From Arthrobacter_E sp041360795 (lineage in GTDB: Bacteria; Actinomycetota; Actinomycetes; Actinomycetales; Micrococcaceae), in NCBI RefSeq assembly GCF_041360795.1, contig NZ_JBFUPW010000001.1, positions 1,612,001 through 1,676,000 of the forward strand: a stretch of DNA of 64,000 nucleotides, in the 5' to 3' direction. The notes under the pieces were generated by a model. It saw nothing but the letters and a program-made list of their open reading frames with translations. It did not search any database and had not been told where the DNA came from. The stretch's first letter is position 1. Every line of letters begins with the position of its first letter. Made by a program: the position numbers and the translations under genes. Shown piece after piece: positions 8,346 through 16,589 of this stretch.

Positions 8346-8942
8346 CTACGACACTTTACGGGCCACGTTCTCCCAGAGCGCATCGACCTGTTCGAGCAGC
8401 TCCGCCAGGCTCCCCGTGTTCTCGAGGATGACGTCGGCGGCGGCGTTGCGTTCCTCCCGCCCGGCCTGCGCGGCGATGCGGGCGCTCGCCTCGTCCTCGG
8501 ACATGCCGCGGAGCCCCACCATGCGGGCCACCCGGACATCATCGGGGGCGTCCACCACCACGACCAGGTCGAAATCCCCCTGCTGCCCGGTCTCCACCAG
8601 GAGAGGGATGTCCTGCACGACGACGGCGTCCGCCGGCGCCGCTGCCACGATCGCCGCCGCGGCGCTCCGGACGAGGGGGTGGACGATGCCGTTCAGCGTC
8701 CGGCGCCTGCCCTCGTCGGCGAAGACGATCGCGCCGAGGGCCGGCCGGTCGAGGGAGCCGTCCGGACGGATCACGCCGTCGCCGAAGGCCTCGCGGATCG
8801 CAGCCAGTCCCGGAGTGCCCGGCTCCACGACCTCGCGGGCCAGCGCGTCGGCGTCGACCACCACGGCTCCCAGCTCGGCGAGCCGCGCCGTCACCACCGA
8901 TTTTCCCGAGGCGATCCCGCCGGTCAATCCGATTCTCAGCAC
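8346..8942 (-). CDS. coaE: Dephospho-CoA kinase CoaE
   Basis: 198 aa. CoaE phosphorylates the 3'-hydroxyl of dephospho-CoA in the last step of coenzyme A synthesis. The P-loop LTGGIASGKS is at residues 6-15, followed by VVDADALAREVV (the DAD substrate-binding segment) and QDIPLLVETG (conserved D-x-P-L-L-x-E). The GTG start is preceded by a TAGGGT hexamer ending 6 nt upstream, indicating a leaderless mRNA. In many actinobacteria coaE sits between rpsA and uvrB; here the pair coaE-uvrB is kept but rpsA is about 3.6 kb upstream with unrelated genes between. Confidence 0.95.
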   Translation of the reverse strand: MLRIGLTGGIASGKSVVTARLAELGAVVVDADALAREVVEPGTPGLAAIREAFGDGVIRPDGSLDRPALGAIVFADEGRRRTLNGIVHPLVRSAAAAIVAAAPADAVVVQDIPLLVETGQQGDFDLVVVVDAPDDVRVARMVGLRGMSEDEASARIAAQAGREERNAAADVILENTGSLAELLEQVDALWENVARKVS

Positions 8943-9059
8943 AGCAACACCCTAGCGGCTGCGTCCGGGATCACCAGTGAGGACCGGCGCAGCCCGGAGC
9001 AACCGGCACAGACCGGCGCTGCCCGGCCCCGCCGCACGGCGCCCGACTACGATGGACTG

Positions 9060-9749
9060 GTGCCTGAAGCCGAAGACAGCCGCGCGACGCGGTACACGAC
9101 GCTCGCCGCCGGGCCGGACTTCCGCCATGAGCTCGAGATCAAGCGGTCACGGTTCATCACGGTGCTCCGCCGCGTGGAGGACGAGGACGGGGCGCGTGCG
9201 CTGATCGCCGAACTCCGTCGTGAATTCCACGATGCCCGGCACCATTGCAGCGCCTTCATCCTCGGCCCCGACCGCATGACGCAGCGCTCCAGTGACGACG
9301 GCGAGCCGTCCGGCACAGCGGGCATCCCGATGCTGGAAGCCCTCAACCGCCGCGAGACCGCGAACGGAGTGGCCGACCTGAGCGACGTCTGCGCCGTCGT
9401 CGTGCGGTACTTCGGCGGAATCCTGCTGGGCGCGGGAGGGCTGGTGCGCGCCTACTCGGACTCCGTGTCCCAGGCCGCCGACCGCGCGCCGTGGGTGACA
9501 CGCCAACGACTGCGCCTGGCGGATGTGCCGGTGGGCTTCGCCGACGCGGGCAAGCTCGAAAACGAGATCCGGTCCGCAGGGCTCCACGTCATCGGCACGG
9601 AGTACGGTGCCGGTCATGCCACCCTCAGGGTGGCCTTCGAGGACGATGCGACCACGCTGGACCGCGTGCAGCGGACCGTCCTCTCGCTCAGTGCAGGTGC
9701 TTATGACGCCCGTCCCGGCGGCACGGAATGGGTCGATCTGACGGCGTGA
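9060..9749 (+). CDS. YigZ/IMPACT family protein
   Basis: 229 aa from a GTG start. The N-terminal UPF0029/Impact domain is recognised by EIKRSRFITVLRRV, DARHHCSAFILG, SSDDGEPSGTAGIPML and VVVRYFGGILLGAGGLVRAY, the family signature. A ferredoxin-like C-terminal domain follows. Members are structurally related to elongation-factor domain IV and to the GCN1-binding protein IMPACT; their bacterial function is unsettled. The frame is open further upstream, but a TACGAT hexamer at 9048-9053 ends 6 nt before this GTG, and the protein then begins as family members do. Divergent from coaE. Confidence 0.9.
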   Translation: MPEAEDSRATRYTTLAAGPDFRHELEIKRSRFITVLRRVEDEDGARALIAELRREFHDARHHCSAFILGPDRMTQRSSDDGEPSGTAGIPMLEALNRRETANGVADLSDVCAVVVRYFGGILLGAGGLVRAYSDSVSQAADRAPWVTRQRLRLADVPVGFADAGKLENEIRSAGLHVIGTEYGAGHATLRVAFEDDATTLDRVQRTVLSLSAGAYDARPGGTEWVDLTA

Positions 9750-9889
9750 CGGAGGGCTTCTACCCGACTTTTCTGAAGTGGATCTTTCAATAACCATTGA
9801 AAACCCTGGGAACGCCGACTAGAAACGAGGGAAGGCACTCGCCTGCAGCCGGCCCGTCCGGCCTCCACTCATCGAGAGGACCCTCACCC

Positions 9890-11395
9890 ATGAGGTTGCA
9901 CACTTTCCGCCGACCATTGCGTCCTGTCACCTGCGCCGTCGCGTCGCTCGGCTTGGTCCTGCTCGGCTCCGGGGTCTCCGCCCAGGCCACCGTGACCGAA
10001 GCCTCCACACCCGTCCCGGTGAATCCACCGGACGGCACCGTCATGAGCTACGTGGTCAACGCCGGACAGGCAAACCCCGGCCAGACCCGGAAGGTCGAGC
10101 AGGCCGTCACCGCCGCGGGCGGCGTCGTCGTCCAGAGCTGGCCGGAGATCGGCGTCGTCATCGCCCAGTCAGACCGTTCGGCGTTCCGCGACCGCGTCAA
10201 GGCGGCCGGCAAGAACGCCGTCCAGTCCGTCGGCGCGACGCGGACGGCCGAGGTGACCGACAAGGTCACCGGCCCCCAGGTCCCGTGGGGTCCCGGCGCC
10301 TCGGGCTGGAACAAGGGGAAGAACAAGCCCGTCAACGGTGACGAACCCACCACCCTGGTCCCCGCGGGCCCGGCAGATGCCATGGAATCCCAGCAGTGGG
10401 ACATGGCCCAGATCAAGGCCGACCAGGCCAACAAGGTCACCGACGGCAACCGCAAGGTCCTGGTGGGCGTTCTCGATTCCGGCATCGATCCCACGCATCC
10501 GGACCTCGCCGCCAACATCTCCGTCCCGGACTCGGTCAATTGCACCGCCGGTGGACGCCCCGACCAGACCCCCGGCGGCTGGTACCCGACCACCTCCGAC
10601 CACGGGACGCACGTGGCCGGCACGATCGCAGCCGCCCGCAACGGCGTGGGCATCGTCGGCGTCGCGCCGAATGTGCGCCTGGCCGCCGTCAAGGTCGTCA
10701 GTGACGCCGGGTTCATCTACCCGGAGTACGCCATCTGCGGGTTCATGTGGGCCGCGCAGCGCGGCATGGACGTCACCAACAACAGTTACTACATCGACCC
10801 GTTCGAGTTCTGGTGTGATGACCAGCCCGATCAGGCCGCCGTCCGCGAGTCCGTGGCACGTGCTGTGAACTGGTCCGTCAAGCGCGGCGTGGTGAGCTCG
10901 GCCGCCGCCGGAAACTCGAGCGTCGATTTCACCCTCAACACCCAGGATGACGGCAGCCCCAACGACGCCCCGGCGCCGACGCCGCGCACCATCAACCAGG
11001 GCTGCAAGGACATCCCGTCGCAGCTGCCCGGCGTCGTGACGGTGTCCTCGATCATGAAGACCGGACAGCTCTCCTACTTCTCCAACCGTGGACTCGGCGA
11101 GATCGACGTCGCCGCCCCGGGGTCGAGCATCCTGTCCACGATCCCGAAGGGCAAGTACGGCCTGAAGAGCGGCACCTCCATGGCGTCTCCTCACGTCGCC
11201 GGTGTGCTGGCGCTCATGAAGTCCGCACATCCGGAGCTGACTCCGGCCCAGATGGTGGCGAAGCTCCGCGCCGATGCCACCCCGACGCCGTGCTCGGCGC
11301 CGCAGGCCAACATCGGCCCGGCCTGCACGGGCACCACCGAGCTGAACAGCTACTACGGCTACGGCATCGTGAATGCCCTGAAGGCGGTGCAGTGA
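9890..11395 (+). CDS. Secreted S8 family serine peptidase (subtilase)
   Basis: 501 aa. An N-terminal signal peptide with a hydrophobic core (about residues 11-31) ends near SAQA. A region of about 120 residues precedes the catalytic domain and may act as a propeptide. The subtilisin triad is complete: Asp196 in VLDSGID, His238 in DHGTHVAG and Ser430 in GTSMASPHVAG. Several cysteines in the mature part suggest disulphides outside the cell. Open frame extends upstream to 9797, but the ATG at 9890 has a GAGAGGA ribosome binding site and gives a proper signal peptide. No wall anchor is seen, so it is probably released. Substrate unknown. Confidence 0.93.
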   Translation: MRLHTFRRPLRPVTCAVASLGLVLLGSGVSAQATVTEASTPVPVNPPDGTVMSYVVNAGQANPGQTRKVEQAVTAAGGVVVQSWPEIGVVIAQSDRSAFRDRVKAAGKNAVQSVGATRTAEVTDKVTGPQVPWGPGASGWNKGKNKPVNGDEPTTLVPAGPADAMESQQWDMAQIKADQANKVTDGNRKVLVGVLDSGIDPTHPDLAANISVPDSVNCTAGGRPDQTPGGWYPTTSDHGTHVAGTIAAARNGVGIVGVAPNVRLAAVKVVSDAGFIYPEYAICGFMWAAQRGMDVTNNSYYIDPFEFWCDDQPDQAAVRESVARAVNWSVKRGVVSSAAAGNSSVDFTLNTQDDGSPNDAPAPTPRTINQGCKDIPSQLPGVVTVSSIMKTGQLSYFSNRGLGEIDVAAPGSSILSTIPKGKYGLKSGTSMASPHVAGVLALMKSAHPELTPAQMVAKLRADATPTPCSAPQANIGPACTGTTELNSYYGYGIVNALKAVQ

Positions 11396-11421
11396 CGGCC
11401 TCCGGCGGTCACTGACGACAC

Positions 11422-11464
11422 GAGGCCCGGGACTCCGCCCCACCAGGCGAGGGTCCCGGGCCTC
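11422..11464 (+). terminator. Rho-independent terminator of the S8 peptidase gene
   Basis: 12-bp perfect stem (11422-11433 with 11453-11464) followed by CCTTTT. Confidence 0.88.
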
Positions 11465-11497
11465 CCTTTTGCCGGCCCGAGGTGACAGGATGTGGCC

Positions 11498-11896
11498 ATG
11501 GACATCACCATCCTGCAGCCCGAGGGCCTCGTGAAGAGCCCTGCCTTCAGTCATGTCGCCATCGTCCCGCCCGGAGCGACCACCATCTACGTCGGTGGTC
11601 AGAACGGGGTGGACGAGAGCGGCCGTGTCGTCTCCGACGACGCCGCGGAGCAGTCACTCCGCGCCCTCGGGAATGCCCGGCTCGCTCTGGAGGCGGCCGG
11701 AGCCGGGCTGAGCGACGTGATTCAGTGGACCGTGCTGATCCAGGCCGACGCCGATCTGCGCGCAGCCTACGGGGCGATCGCGCCGCTGCTCGCCCGGGAC
11801 GGCGCCCCTCCCCTGGTCACGGCGGCGCTGGTCGCGGGGCTGGGCGTGCCGGGAGCCCTCATCGAGCTCAGCGCCGTCGCCGCCGTCGTGCGGTGA
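11498..11896 (+). CDS. RidA (YjgF/YER057c/UK114) family protein
   Basis: 132 aa, the normal size for the family. RidA proteins hydrolyse reactive enamine/imine intermediates released by pyridoxal-phosphate enzymes; this branch may have another substrate. Family landmarks are FSHVAIVPPGATTIYVGGQNGVD near the N-terminus, the AL.NA...L.AAGA...DV..WTV segment, and a C-terminal strand LIELSAVAAV. It lacks the exact RidA C-terminal R-x-x-V-E-x-x-A pattern, so activity is uncertain. I chose the ATG at 11498 because a CAGGAT hexamer ends 6 nt upstream; an in-frame GTG at 11492 is the alternative. Confidence 0.87.
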   Translation: MDITILQPEGLVKSPAFSHVAIVPPGATTIYVGGQNGVDESGRVVSDDAAEQSLRALGNARLALEAAGAGLSDVIQWTVLIQADADLRAAYGAIAPLLARDGAPPLVTAALVAGLGVPGALIELSAVAAVVR

Positions 11897-11942
11897 ACAC
11901 TGCGTGCTGAACGCTGTGCGCTAGGCGCCGAGCGCTGACCAC

Positions 11943-12350
11943 TCAGCCGTTCGGCACGCCCTGGGTGAAGCGCGGCCCCGTGCCGTCCGTGTTCTCCCAG
12001 AGCACGGACACGTCGAGGGGCAGCGGCAGGCTCAAGGGCGTTCCGAAATCGCGGTGGTAGTCCGCGTCGTCACTGAGGACCACGACGGCGTCGCGGTTCA
12101 GCTCGGAGATCACCACGGCGATGGGCTCGGGGTGATCCTGCACCGCGAAGCTCCACCGACGGGCCAGGTAGGACAGCCCCAGCTCGGCGAGGCGTTCCTC
12201 GGCTTCGGTGTACTCGGCGGGCTCTCCGTGCGGACGTCCCAGGAGGTCGTAGGGCTGGAACTCCTCCCCCACCATGTCCAGATAACCGACGGTCTCGCCG
12301 TCGTCGGGCCGCGTCGCAGGGAACCAGCTTTCAGGAATCATGCTTCCCAT
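11943..12350 (-). CDS. Conserved-looking protein of unknown function
   Basis: 135 aa, soluble, acidic, no signal peptide or membrane segment. I do not recognise a family. Notable segments are the N-terminal PESWFPATRPDDGE, a helix EAEERLAELGLSYLARRW, and strands IAVVISELNRDAVVVLSDD followed by DVSVLWENTDG, an alpha-beta pattern. Two ATG starts, at 12350 and 12341, are both possible; the first has GAGGG four bases upstream. It is convergent with the RidA gene, and a large palindrome starts 7 bp upstream of its start codon. Confidence 0.7.
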   Translation of the reverse strand: MGSMIPESWFPATRPDDGETVGYLDMVGEEFQPYDLLGRPHGEPAEYTEAEERLAELGLSYLARRWSFAVQDHPEPIAVVISELNRDAVVVLSDDADYHRDFGTPLSLPLPLDVSVLWENTDGTGPRFTQGVPNG

Positions 12351-12356
12351 TTTCCC

Positions 12357-12424
12357 TCGACTGCTCCATACGATGCGCGAATTCCCCGATTTCGGTGGAT
12401 TTCGGCATCCTATGGAGCAGTCGA
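12357..12424. repeat. 68-bp imperfect palindrome with 14-bp perfect outer arms
   Basis: The arms 12357-12370 (ending CTGCTCCATA) and 12411-12424 are exact reverse complements. Inside them GATGC (12372-12376) pairs with GCATC (12405-12409), and CGAA (12378-12381) with TTCG (12401-12404), leaving a GC-poor loop. It sits between the start of the unknown gene at 12350 and the 3' end of rpsA. Confidence 0.85.
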
Positions 12425-12462
12425 TGAGTGTTTTGAGACAAGGTGAGTGGTTTTAGACAAGG
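12425..12462. repeat. Tandem 19-bp direct repeat
   Basis: Two adjacent 19-bp units, TGAGTGTTTTGAGACAAGG (12425-12443) and TGAGTGGTTTTAGACAAGG (12444-12462), differ at two positions. They directly abut the palindrome on the left and the rpsA terminator on the right. Confidence 0.85.
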
Positions 12463-12494
12463 AAGGCCGCCACGGTTTCCCGTGGCGGCCTTCC
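12461..12494 (-). terminator. rpsA terminator hairpin
   Basis: 15-bp perfect stem (12461-12475 with 12480-12494) and a 4-nt loop, 41 bp past the rpsA stop. The minus-strand tail TTGTCTAAAAC is only moderately T-rich. Confidence 0.82.
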
Positions 12495-12535
12495 TCATGT
12501 GATCAGTTCACCGGAGTGAACGTCTCACGAGGCAA

Positions 12536-14005
12536 TCAGTTGCCGGTCAGCTTCTCGCGCAGAGCGGCGAGAGCCTCGTCGGAAGCCAGGGTGCCGGACT
12601 CGGCAGCCGGGGCCTCGGAGGAGTAGCTGGTCGGTGCGGCGTCTGCAGAGCCGGTGGTGGCGGCTGCAGCGTCGTCGGCCAGGTGCTGAGCAACCTGCTT
12701 CTTGTGGGACTCCCAACGCGACTGGGCGTCAGCGTACTGCTGCTCCCAAGCGGCGCGCTGGGTCTCGTAGCCCTCAAGCCACTCGTTGGACTCCGGGTCG
12801 AAGCCCTCCGGGTACTTGTAGTTGCCCTCTTCGTCGTACTCGGCAGCCATGCCGTACAGCGCCGGGTCAAACTCGGTGCCTTCCGGATCCACGCCCTCGT
12901 TCGCCTGCTTGAGGGAGAGGGAGATGCGGCGACGCTCGAGATCGATGTCGATGACCTTGACGAACAGCTCGTCGCCCACGGACACGACCTGCTCGGCGAG
13001 GTCCACGTGGCGGACGGCCAGCTCGGAGATGTGCACCAGGCCCTCGATGCCGTCTTCGACGCGAACGAACGCACCGAACGGAACCAGCTTGGTGACCTTA
13101 CCCGGAACGACCTGGCCCAGCGCGTGAGTGCGGGCGAAGGTCTGCCACGGATCTTCCTGGGTGGCCTTCAGCGACAGGGAGACACGCTCGCGGTCCAGCT
13201 CGACGAGCAGAACCTCGACGGTGACCTCCTGGCCGACCTCGACAACCTCGGACGGGTGGTCGATGTGCTTCCAGGACAGCTCGGAGACGTGCACGAGGCC
13301 GTCGACGCCACCCAGGTCCACGAAGGCACCGAAGTTGACGATGGAGGACACGACGCCCGTACGGACCTGGCCCTTCTCGAGCTTGTTGAGGAAGGTGGAG
13401 CGGACCTCGGACTGGGTCTGCTCGAGCCAGGCACGGCGGGACAGGACCACGTTGTTGCGGTTCTTGTCGAGCTCGATGATCTTGGCTTCGATCTGCTGAC
13501 CGATGTACGGAGCCAGGTCGCGGACGCGACGCATCTCCACGAGGGATGCCGGGAGGAAGCCACGGAGGCCGATGTCCAGGATGAGACCACCCTTGACCAC
13601 CTCGATGACGGTACCGGTGACGACACCGTCCTCTTCCTTGATCTTCTCGATGTCGCCCCAGGCACGCTCGTACTGCGCGCGCTTCTTGGAGAGGATGAGG
13701 CGGCCTTCCTTGTCCTCCTTGGTGAGAACGAGGGCTTCGACCTCATCGCCAACAGCGACGACGTCACCGGGGTCGACGTCGTGCTTGATGGAGAGTTCGC
13801 GGGAGGGGATGACACCTTCGGTCTTGTATCCGATGTCAAGAAGGACCTCATCGCGGTCGACCTTGACGACAGTGCCTTCGACGAGATCGCCATCGTTGAA
13901 GTACTTGATGGTGGCGTCGACGGCGGCGAGGAAATCCTCTTCGGACCCGATGTCGTTCACTGCGACGACGGGGGTACCGGACTTCTCGGTAGAGGTGATG
14001 GTCAT
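12536..14005 (-). CDS. rpsA: 30S ribosomal protein S1
   Basis: 489 aa. S1 binds mRNA on the 30S subunit. Four S1/OB repeats are visible: GDLVEGTVVKVDRDEVLLDIGYK, DGVVTGTVIEVVKGGLILDI, GQVRTGVVSSIVNFGAFVDL and GQVVPGKVTKLVPFGAFV, the four-repeat form usual in actinobacteria rather than the six of E. coli. The C-terminal 130 residues are Ala/Glu/Ser-rich and probably disordered. The ATG start is preceded by a spaced GGAGCCCC region. Because many genes here look leaderless, S1 dependence of initiation in this organism would be worth knowing. A 127-bp promoter region lies upstream. Confidence 0.97.
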   Translation of the reverse strand: MTITSTEKSGTPVVAVNDIGSEEDFLAAVDATIKYFNDGDLVEGTVVKVDRDEVLLDIGYKTEGVIPSRELSIKHDVDPGDVVAVGDEVEALVLTKEDKEGRLILSKKRAQYERAWGDIEKIKEEDGVVTGTVIEVVKGGLILDIGLRGFLPASLVEMRRVRDLAPYIGQQIEAKIIELDKNRNNVVLSRRAWLEQTQSEVRSTFLNKLEKGQVRTGVVSSIVNFGAFVDLGGVDGLVHVSELSWKHIDHPSEVVEVGQEVTVEVLLVELDRERVSLSLKATQEDPWQTFARTHALGQVVPGKVTKLVPFGAFVRVEDGIEGLVHISELAVRHVDLAEQVVSVGDELFVKVIDIDLERRRISLSLKQANEGVDPEGTEFDPALYGMAAEYDEEGNYKYPEGFDPESNEWLEGYETQRAAWEQQYADAQSRWESHKKQVAQHLADDAAAATTGSADAAPTSYSSEAPAAESGTLASDEALAALREKLTGN

Positions 14006-14132
14006 GTAGTAGGGGCTCCGATGTGGATAGTTAGTCGGTCAGGCAGATCCGCCACGCTCAGGGCGCGGACACGAGGACCATCCTGATGTGTTGGATTGAT
14101 TCGCGCGTACGCGTAACGCACGCCCTACTAGT

Positions 14133-15158
14133 TTACCGTCCCGCGGCAACGCCGGTCAAAGCCGCTTTCCCGAGCTCGAACACCGTGCTCAGATGCGCGA
14201 AGTGAAGACCCCGTCCCAGCATCCCGGGAAGGCCTGCCACATACCCCTCGCCCGTGCCTGACCTGGGCTGATTGAAGTGCGAGATCACGACGTCACCGGC
14301 CTTCACCTCCGCCAGCTGACCGGCGACCATCTCCGGCGTGAAGGTGGCGCCGCCGTCGGCGTTCACGGAGAAGTTGGCGGGCAGCAGACCGCAGCGCCGC
14401 ACCATGGCGGCGGAGACCTCATCGTAGTGGGCCGTGCCCGGACGGAAGGCGAGCGGCGCGCGGCCGGTCAGCGCGGAGAGGCCTTCCTGATTGCCCATGA
14501 CCTCGTCGTACGCCTCACCCAGATTCGCGGTCCCCGGGATCCCGTAGGCGCTGCGGCCGCTGACCGAGAGAGGACTGTGATGCACGCCGTGATTGGCGAT
14601 CTCGAAGAGCGGATCCGTGGCGAGTTCCCGCAGGAGACCGGGATTCCGGCGGGCCCAGCGCAGATTGATGAAAAGGGTGGCCGGGACCTGGTGACGGCGG
14701 AGCGAGCGGATGAGTTTGCGGTCGAATCCGGAGCCGCCCGGGCCGCCGCATGCGTCGAATGTCAGCGCGACCGAACGGCTGCGGCTGCCCAGCGCCACGC
14801 CGGTGACGTCTAGGCCCCATTGCGTGGGGATCCGGCGTCCGAATTCAGCAAGGATCTCCCGGCGCGTCACCACGGGCAGGACGGACGGCGTGGGCCGAGG
14901 ACGCGCGACGCCGGGTGCCGGCGTCGCCGCGGGTACGGCACCGGCGGCCCCACCCGCTGCGCCGCGCGGCGGAGTCTCGGGAGCGTCCCCCGGGTCGCAG
15001 GCCACGAGGCCGAGTCCGAGGGAGGCGGCGATGCCCAGGAACAGGGCACGACGACCGGGATCCGCAGGCCCGCCCCCGAGCCCTTCCCGGAGATGACGCG
15101 GGGAATACACCGCCTCAGTGTAGTCCGGGATTCCTGACGAATCGCTGTTAATCGGCAC
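14133..15158 (-). CDS. Polysaccharide deacetylase (NodB-like) lipoprotein
   Basis: 341 aa. After a 35-residue N-region comes GRRALFLGIAASLGLGLVAC: a twin-arginine followed by a hydrophobic stretch and an LVAC lipobox (Cys54), suggesting a Tat-type lipoprotein on the outer face of the membrane. An Ala/Pro/Gly linker leads to a NodB-homology domain with LTFDACGG (the TFDD motif, with DA instead of DD), NHGVHHSPLS (H-x-x-x-H metal site) and RPGTAHYDE. Members de-N-acetylate peptidoglycan or other glycans. The start is GTG; an in-frame GTG at residue 17 is also possible. The gene follows the Eis-like gene after 21 bp. Confidence 0.85.
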   Translation of the reverse strand: MPINSDSSGIPDYTEAVYSPRHLREGLGGGPADPGRRALFLGIAASLGLGLVACDPGDAPETPPRGAAGGAAGAVPAATPAPGVARPRPTPSVLPVVTRREILAEFGRRIPTQWGLDVTGVALGSRSRSVALTFDACGGPGGSGFDRKLIRSLRRHQVPATLFINLRWARRNPGLLRELATDPLFEIANHGVHHSPLSVSGRSAYGIPGTANLGEAYDEVMGNQEGLSALTGRAPLAFRPGTAHYDEVSAAMVRRCGLLPANFSVNADGGATFTPEMVAGQLAEVKAGDVVISHFNQPRSGTGEGYVAGLPGMLGRGLHFAHLSTVFELGKAALTGVAAGR

Positions 15159-15179
15159 TTCCCCGAGGAGCCGCTCTTC

Positions 15180-16487
15180 TCAGAAGTGCGTGTGGCAGTG
15201 CACCGGTCGCTCGGGGGTCAGGAAGAGGCCCAGACGCTCCACCGCGCCCGGGACGTGTTCCTGGATCCGGCCGGCCTCCGCCAGCGTGGCCGCGGGGACC
15301 CCTCCGAGGTAGACCGAGCTCAGCTCCGCGACGCCCAGGGTGAGTTCCACGGTGGCGTCGTCCACGTCGTCGTCCCCGACCTCGGTGACGGTGGCGGTCC
15401 CGCCGACCACCACGACGCGGTACGTCCCGCTCACGAGATCCAGAGGGTCCTCCACCCGGAGCACCAGACTTCCGTCCAGCGGGTAGCGCTTCGCCTCCAG
15501 CGCGGCCTTGACGTCCAGGATCCGAAGCCACAGCATGTCCCGCGGCTCCTTGGCCTCCACGCAGCGCGGATCCTCAAGCGCCCACTCGAGCGCGTCCTGC
15601 GCCGGGGCAGACTCCACCTCGATGCGTTCCACGAGATCCAGGCTCGCCAGGAAGGCCCACAGCCCCAGATGGGCTTCCGGAGTGGCCGCCACGAAGTCGA
15701 CGACGGTCATCGTGTAGGGCTCGGTGTTCCAGCCCTTGAAGCGGTAGGAGACGTAGCCGTCCGGGGTGCCGTCGGCGTCGTAGTGCAAAGCGGCCCGCAG
15801 GTCCTTGCTCTCCTCACCCTTCTCGTCCATGAAGCCGGAAGCGAGCATCGGGTAGAAGCGTGCACGGCCGATGGAACCCGGGGTCGCCGCGTGGAAGCGG
15901 TCGAAAATGCCCTCGGCGAGTTCCAGCAGATTGCGCGGATCGGTCAGTTCCACCCGGCCGGTCGAGGCCTTGCGGAGCCGGAAGCGCGAGGTGACGTCCA
16001 CGGTCAGCGACCGTTCGTAGGTGGCCACGCCGAAGCCGAAGCGGCCGTAGATGCCGCCCTCGGAGGCGGTCAGCGCCGCGATGGCCAGGCCGTTCTCCTG
16101 GGCACGCCGCAGGTCCTCGGTCATGAGCCGGGTCAGCAGGCCCTTCCGCCGGTGGGTGGGCCGGACGGTGACCGCCGTGATGAGGTGCGCCGGGATCTCC
16201 TGGCCACGTCCCACGTTGAGGTTCTTGGTGAAGGTTCCGAAGGTCGCCACGGGCGATTCAGTGGCCAGACCGTACTCCGGCGTGGACTCCTGGTAAACGC
16301 CGGTGAAGACCCGGTTGTCGTGGCGGGCGTTGCGCAGGATCTTGGCGATCAGGTCGTCGCCCGGCATCGAGTCGTGGAATCCGAGCTTGACGGCTTTGCA
16401 CCACTCGGCGAAGCGGGAGATCTGGTCTTCTGGAAGGGTGGCGGCGTCAAAGCTCTGGACAGTGTATTCCCCGGTCAACTGCGTCAT
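15180..16487 (-). CDS. Eis-like GNAT N-acetyltransferase
   Basis: 435 aa, the length of Eis proteins, which have two GNAT-fold domains and a C-terminal sterol-carrier-protein-like domain. The acetyl-CoA site is VTVRPTHRRKGLLTRLM, followed by the family signature ASEGGIYGRFGFGVAT. In mycobacterial Eis the free C-terminal carboxylate of Phe acts as the base; this protein also ends in Phe (HCHTHF). Eis acetylates amines on aminoglycosides and peptides; the natural substrate here is unknown. A TAGGCT hexamer (plus strand 16494-16499) ends 6 nt before the ATG, so it is probably leaderless. The deacetylase gene follows in the same direction. Confidence 0.9.
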   Translation of the reverse strand: MTQLTGEYTVQSFDAATLPEDQISRFAEWCKAVKLGFHDSMPGDDLIAKILRNARHDNRVFTGVYQESTPEYGLATESPVATFGTFTKNLNVGRGQEIPAHLITAVTVRPTHRRKGLLTRLMTEDLRRAQENGLAIAALTASEGGIYGRFGFGVATYERSLTVDVTSRFRLRKASTGRVELTDPRNLLELAEGIFDRFHAATPGSIGRARFYPMLASGFMDEKGEESKDLRAALHYDADGTPDGYVSYRFKGWNTEPYTMTVVDFVAATPEAHLGLWAFLASLDLVERIEVESAPAQDALEWALEDPRCVEAKEPRDMLWLRILDVKAALEAKRYPLDGSLVLRVEDPLDLVSGTYRVVVVGGTATVTEVGDDDVDDATVELTLGVAELSSVYLGGVPAATLAEAGRIQEHVPGAVERLGLFLTPERPVHCHTHF

Positions 16488-16589
16488 GACCCGAGCCTAT
16501 CGTGGACCCCGGCCGATTTCGAGGGATCCTGAAAGGAGCCTTTGACATGACGGGCGGCACCACCTGCAGACCGGCCCTGGCGCCTTGCT

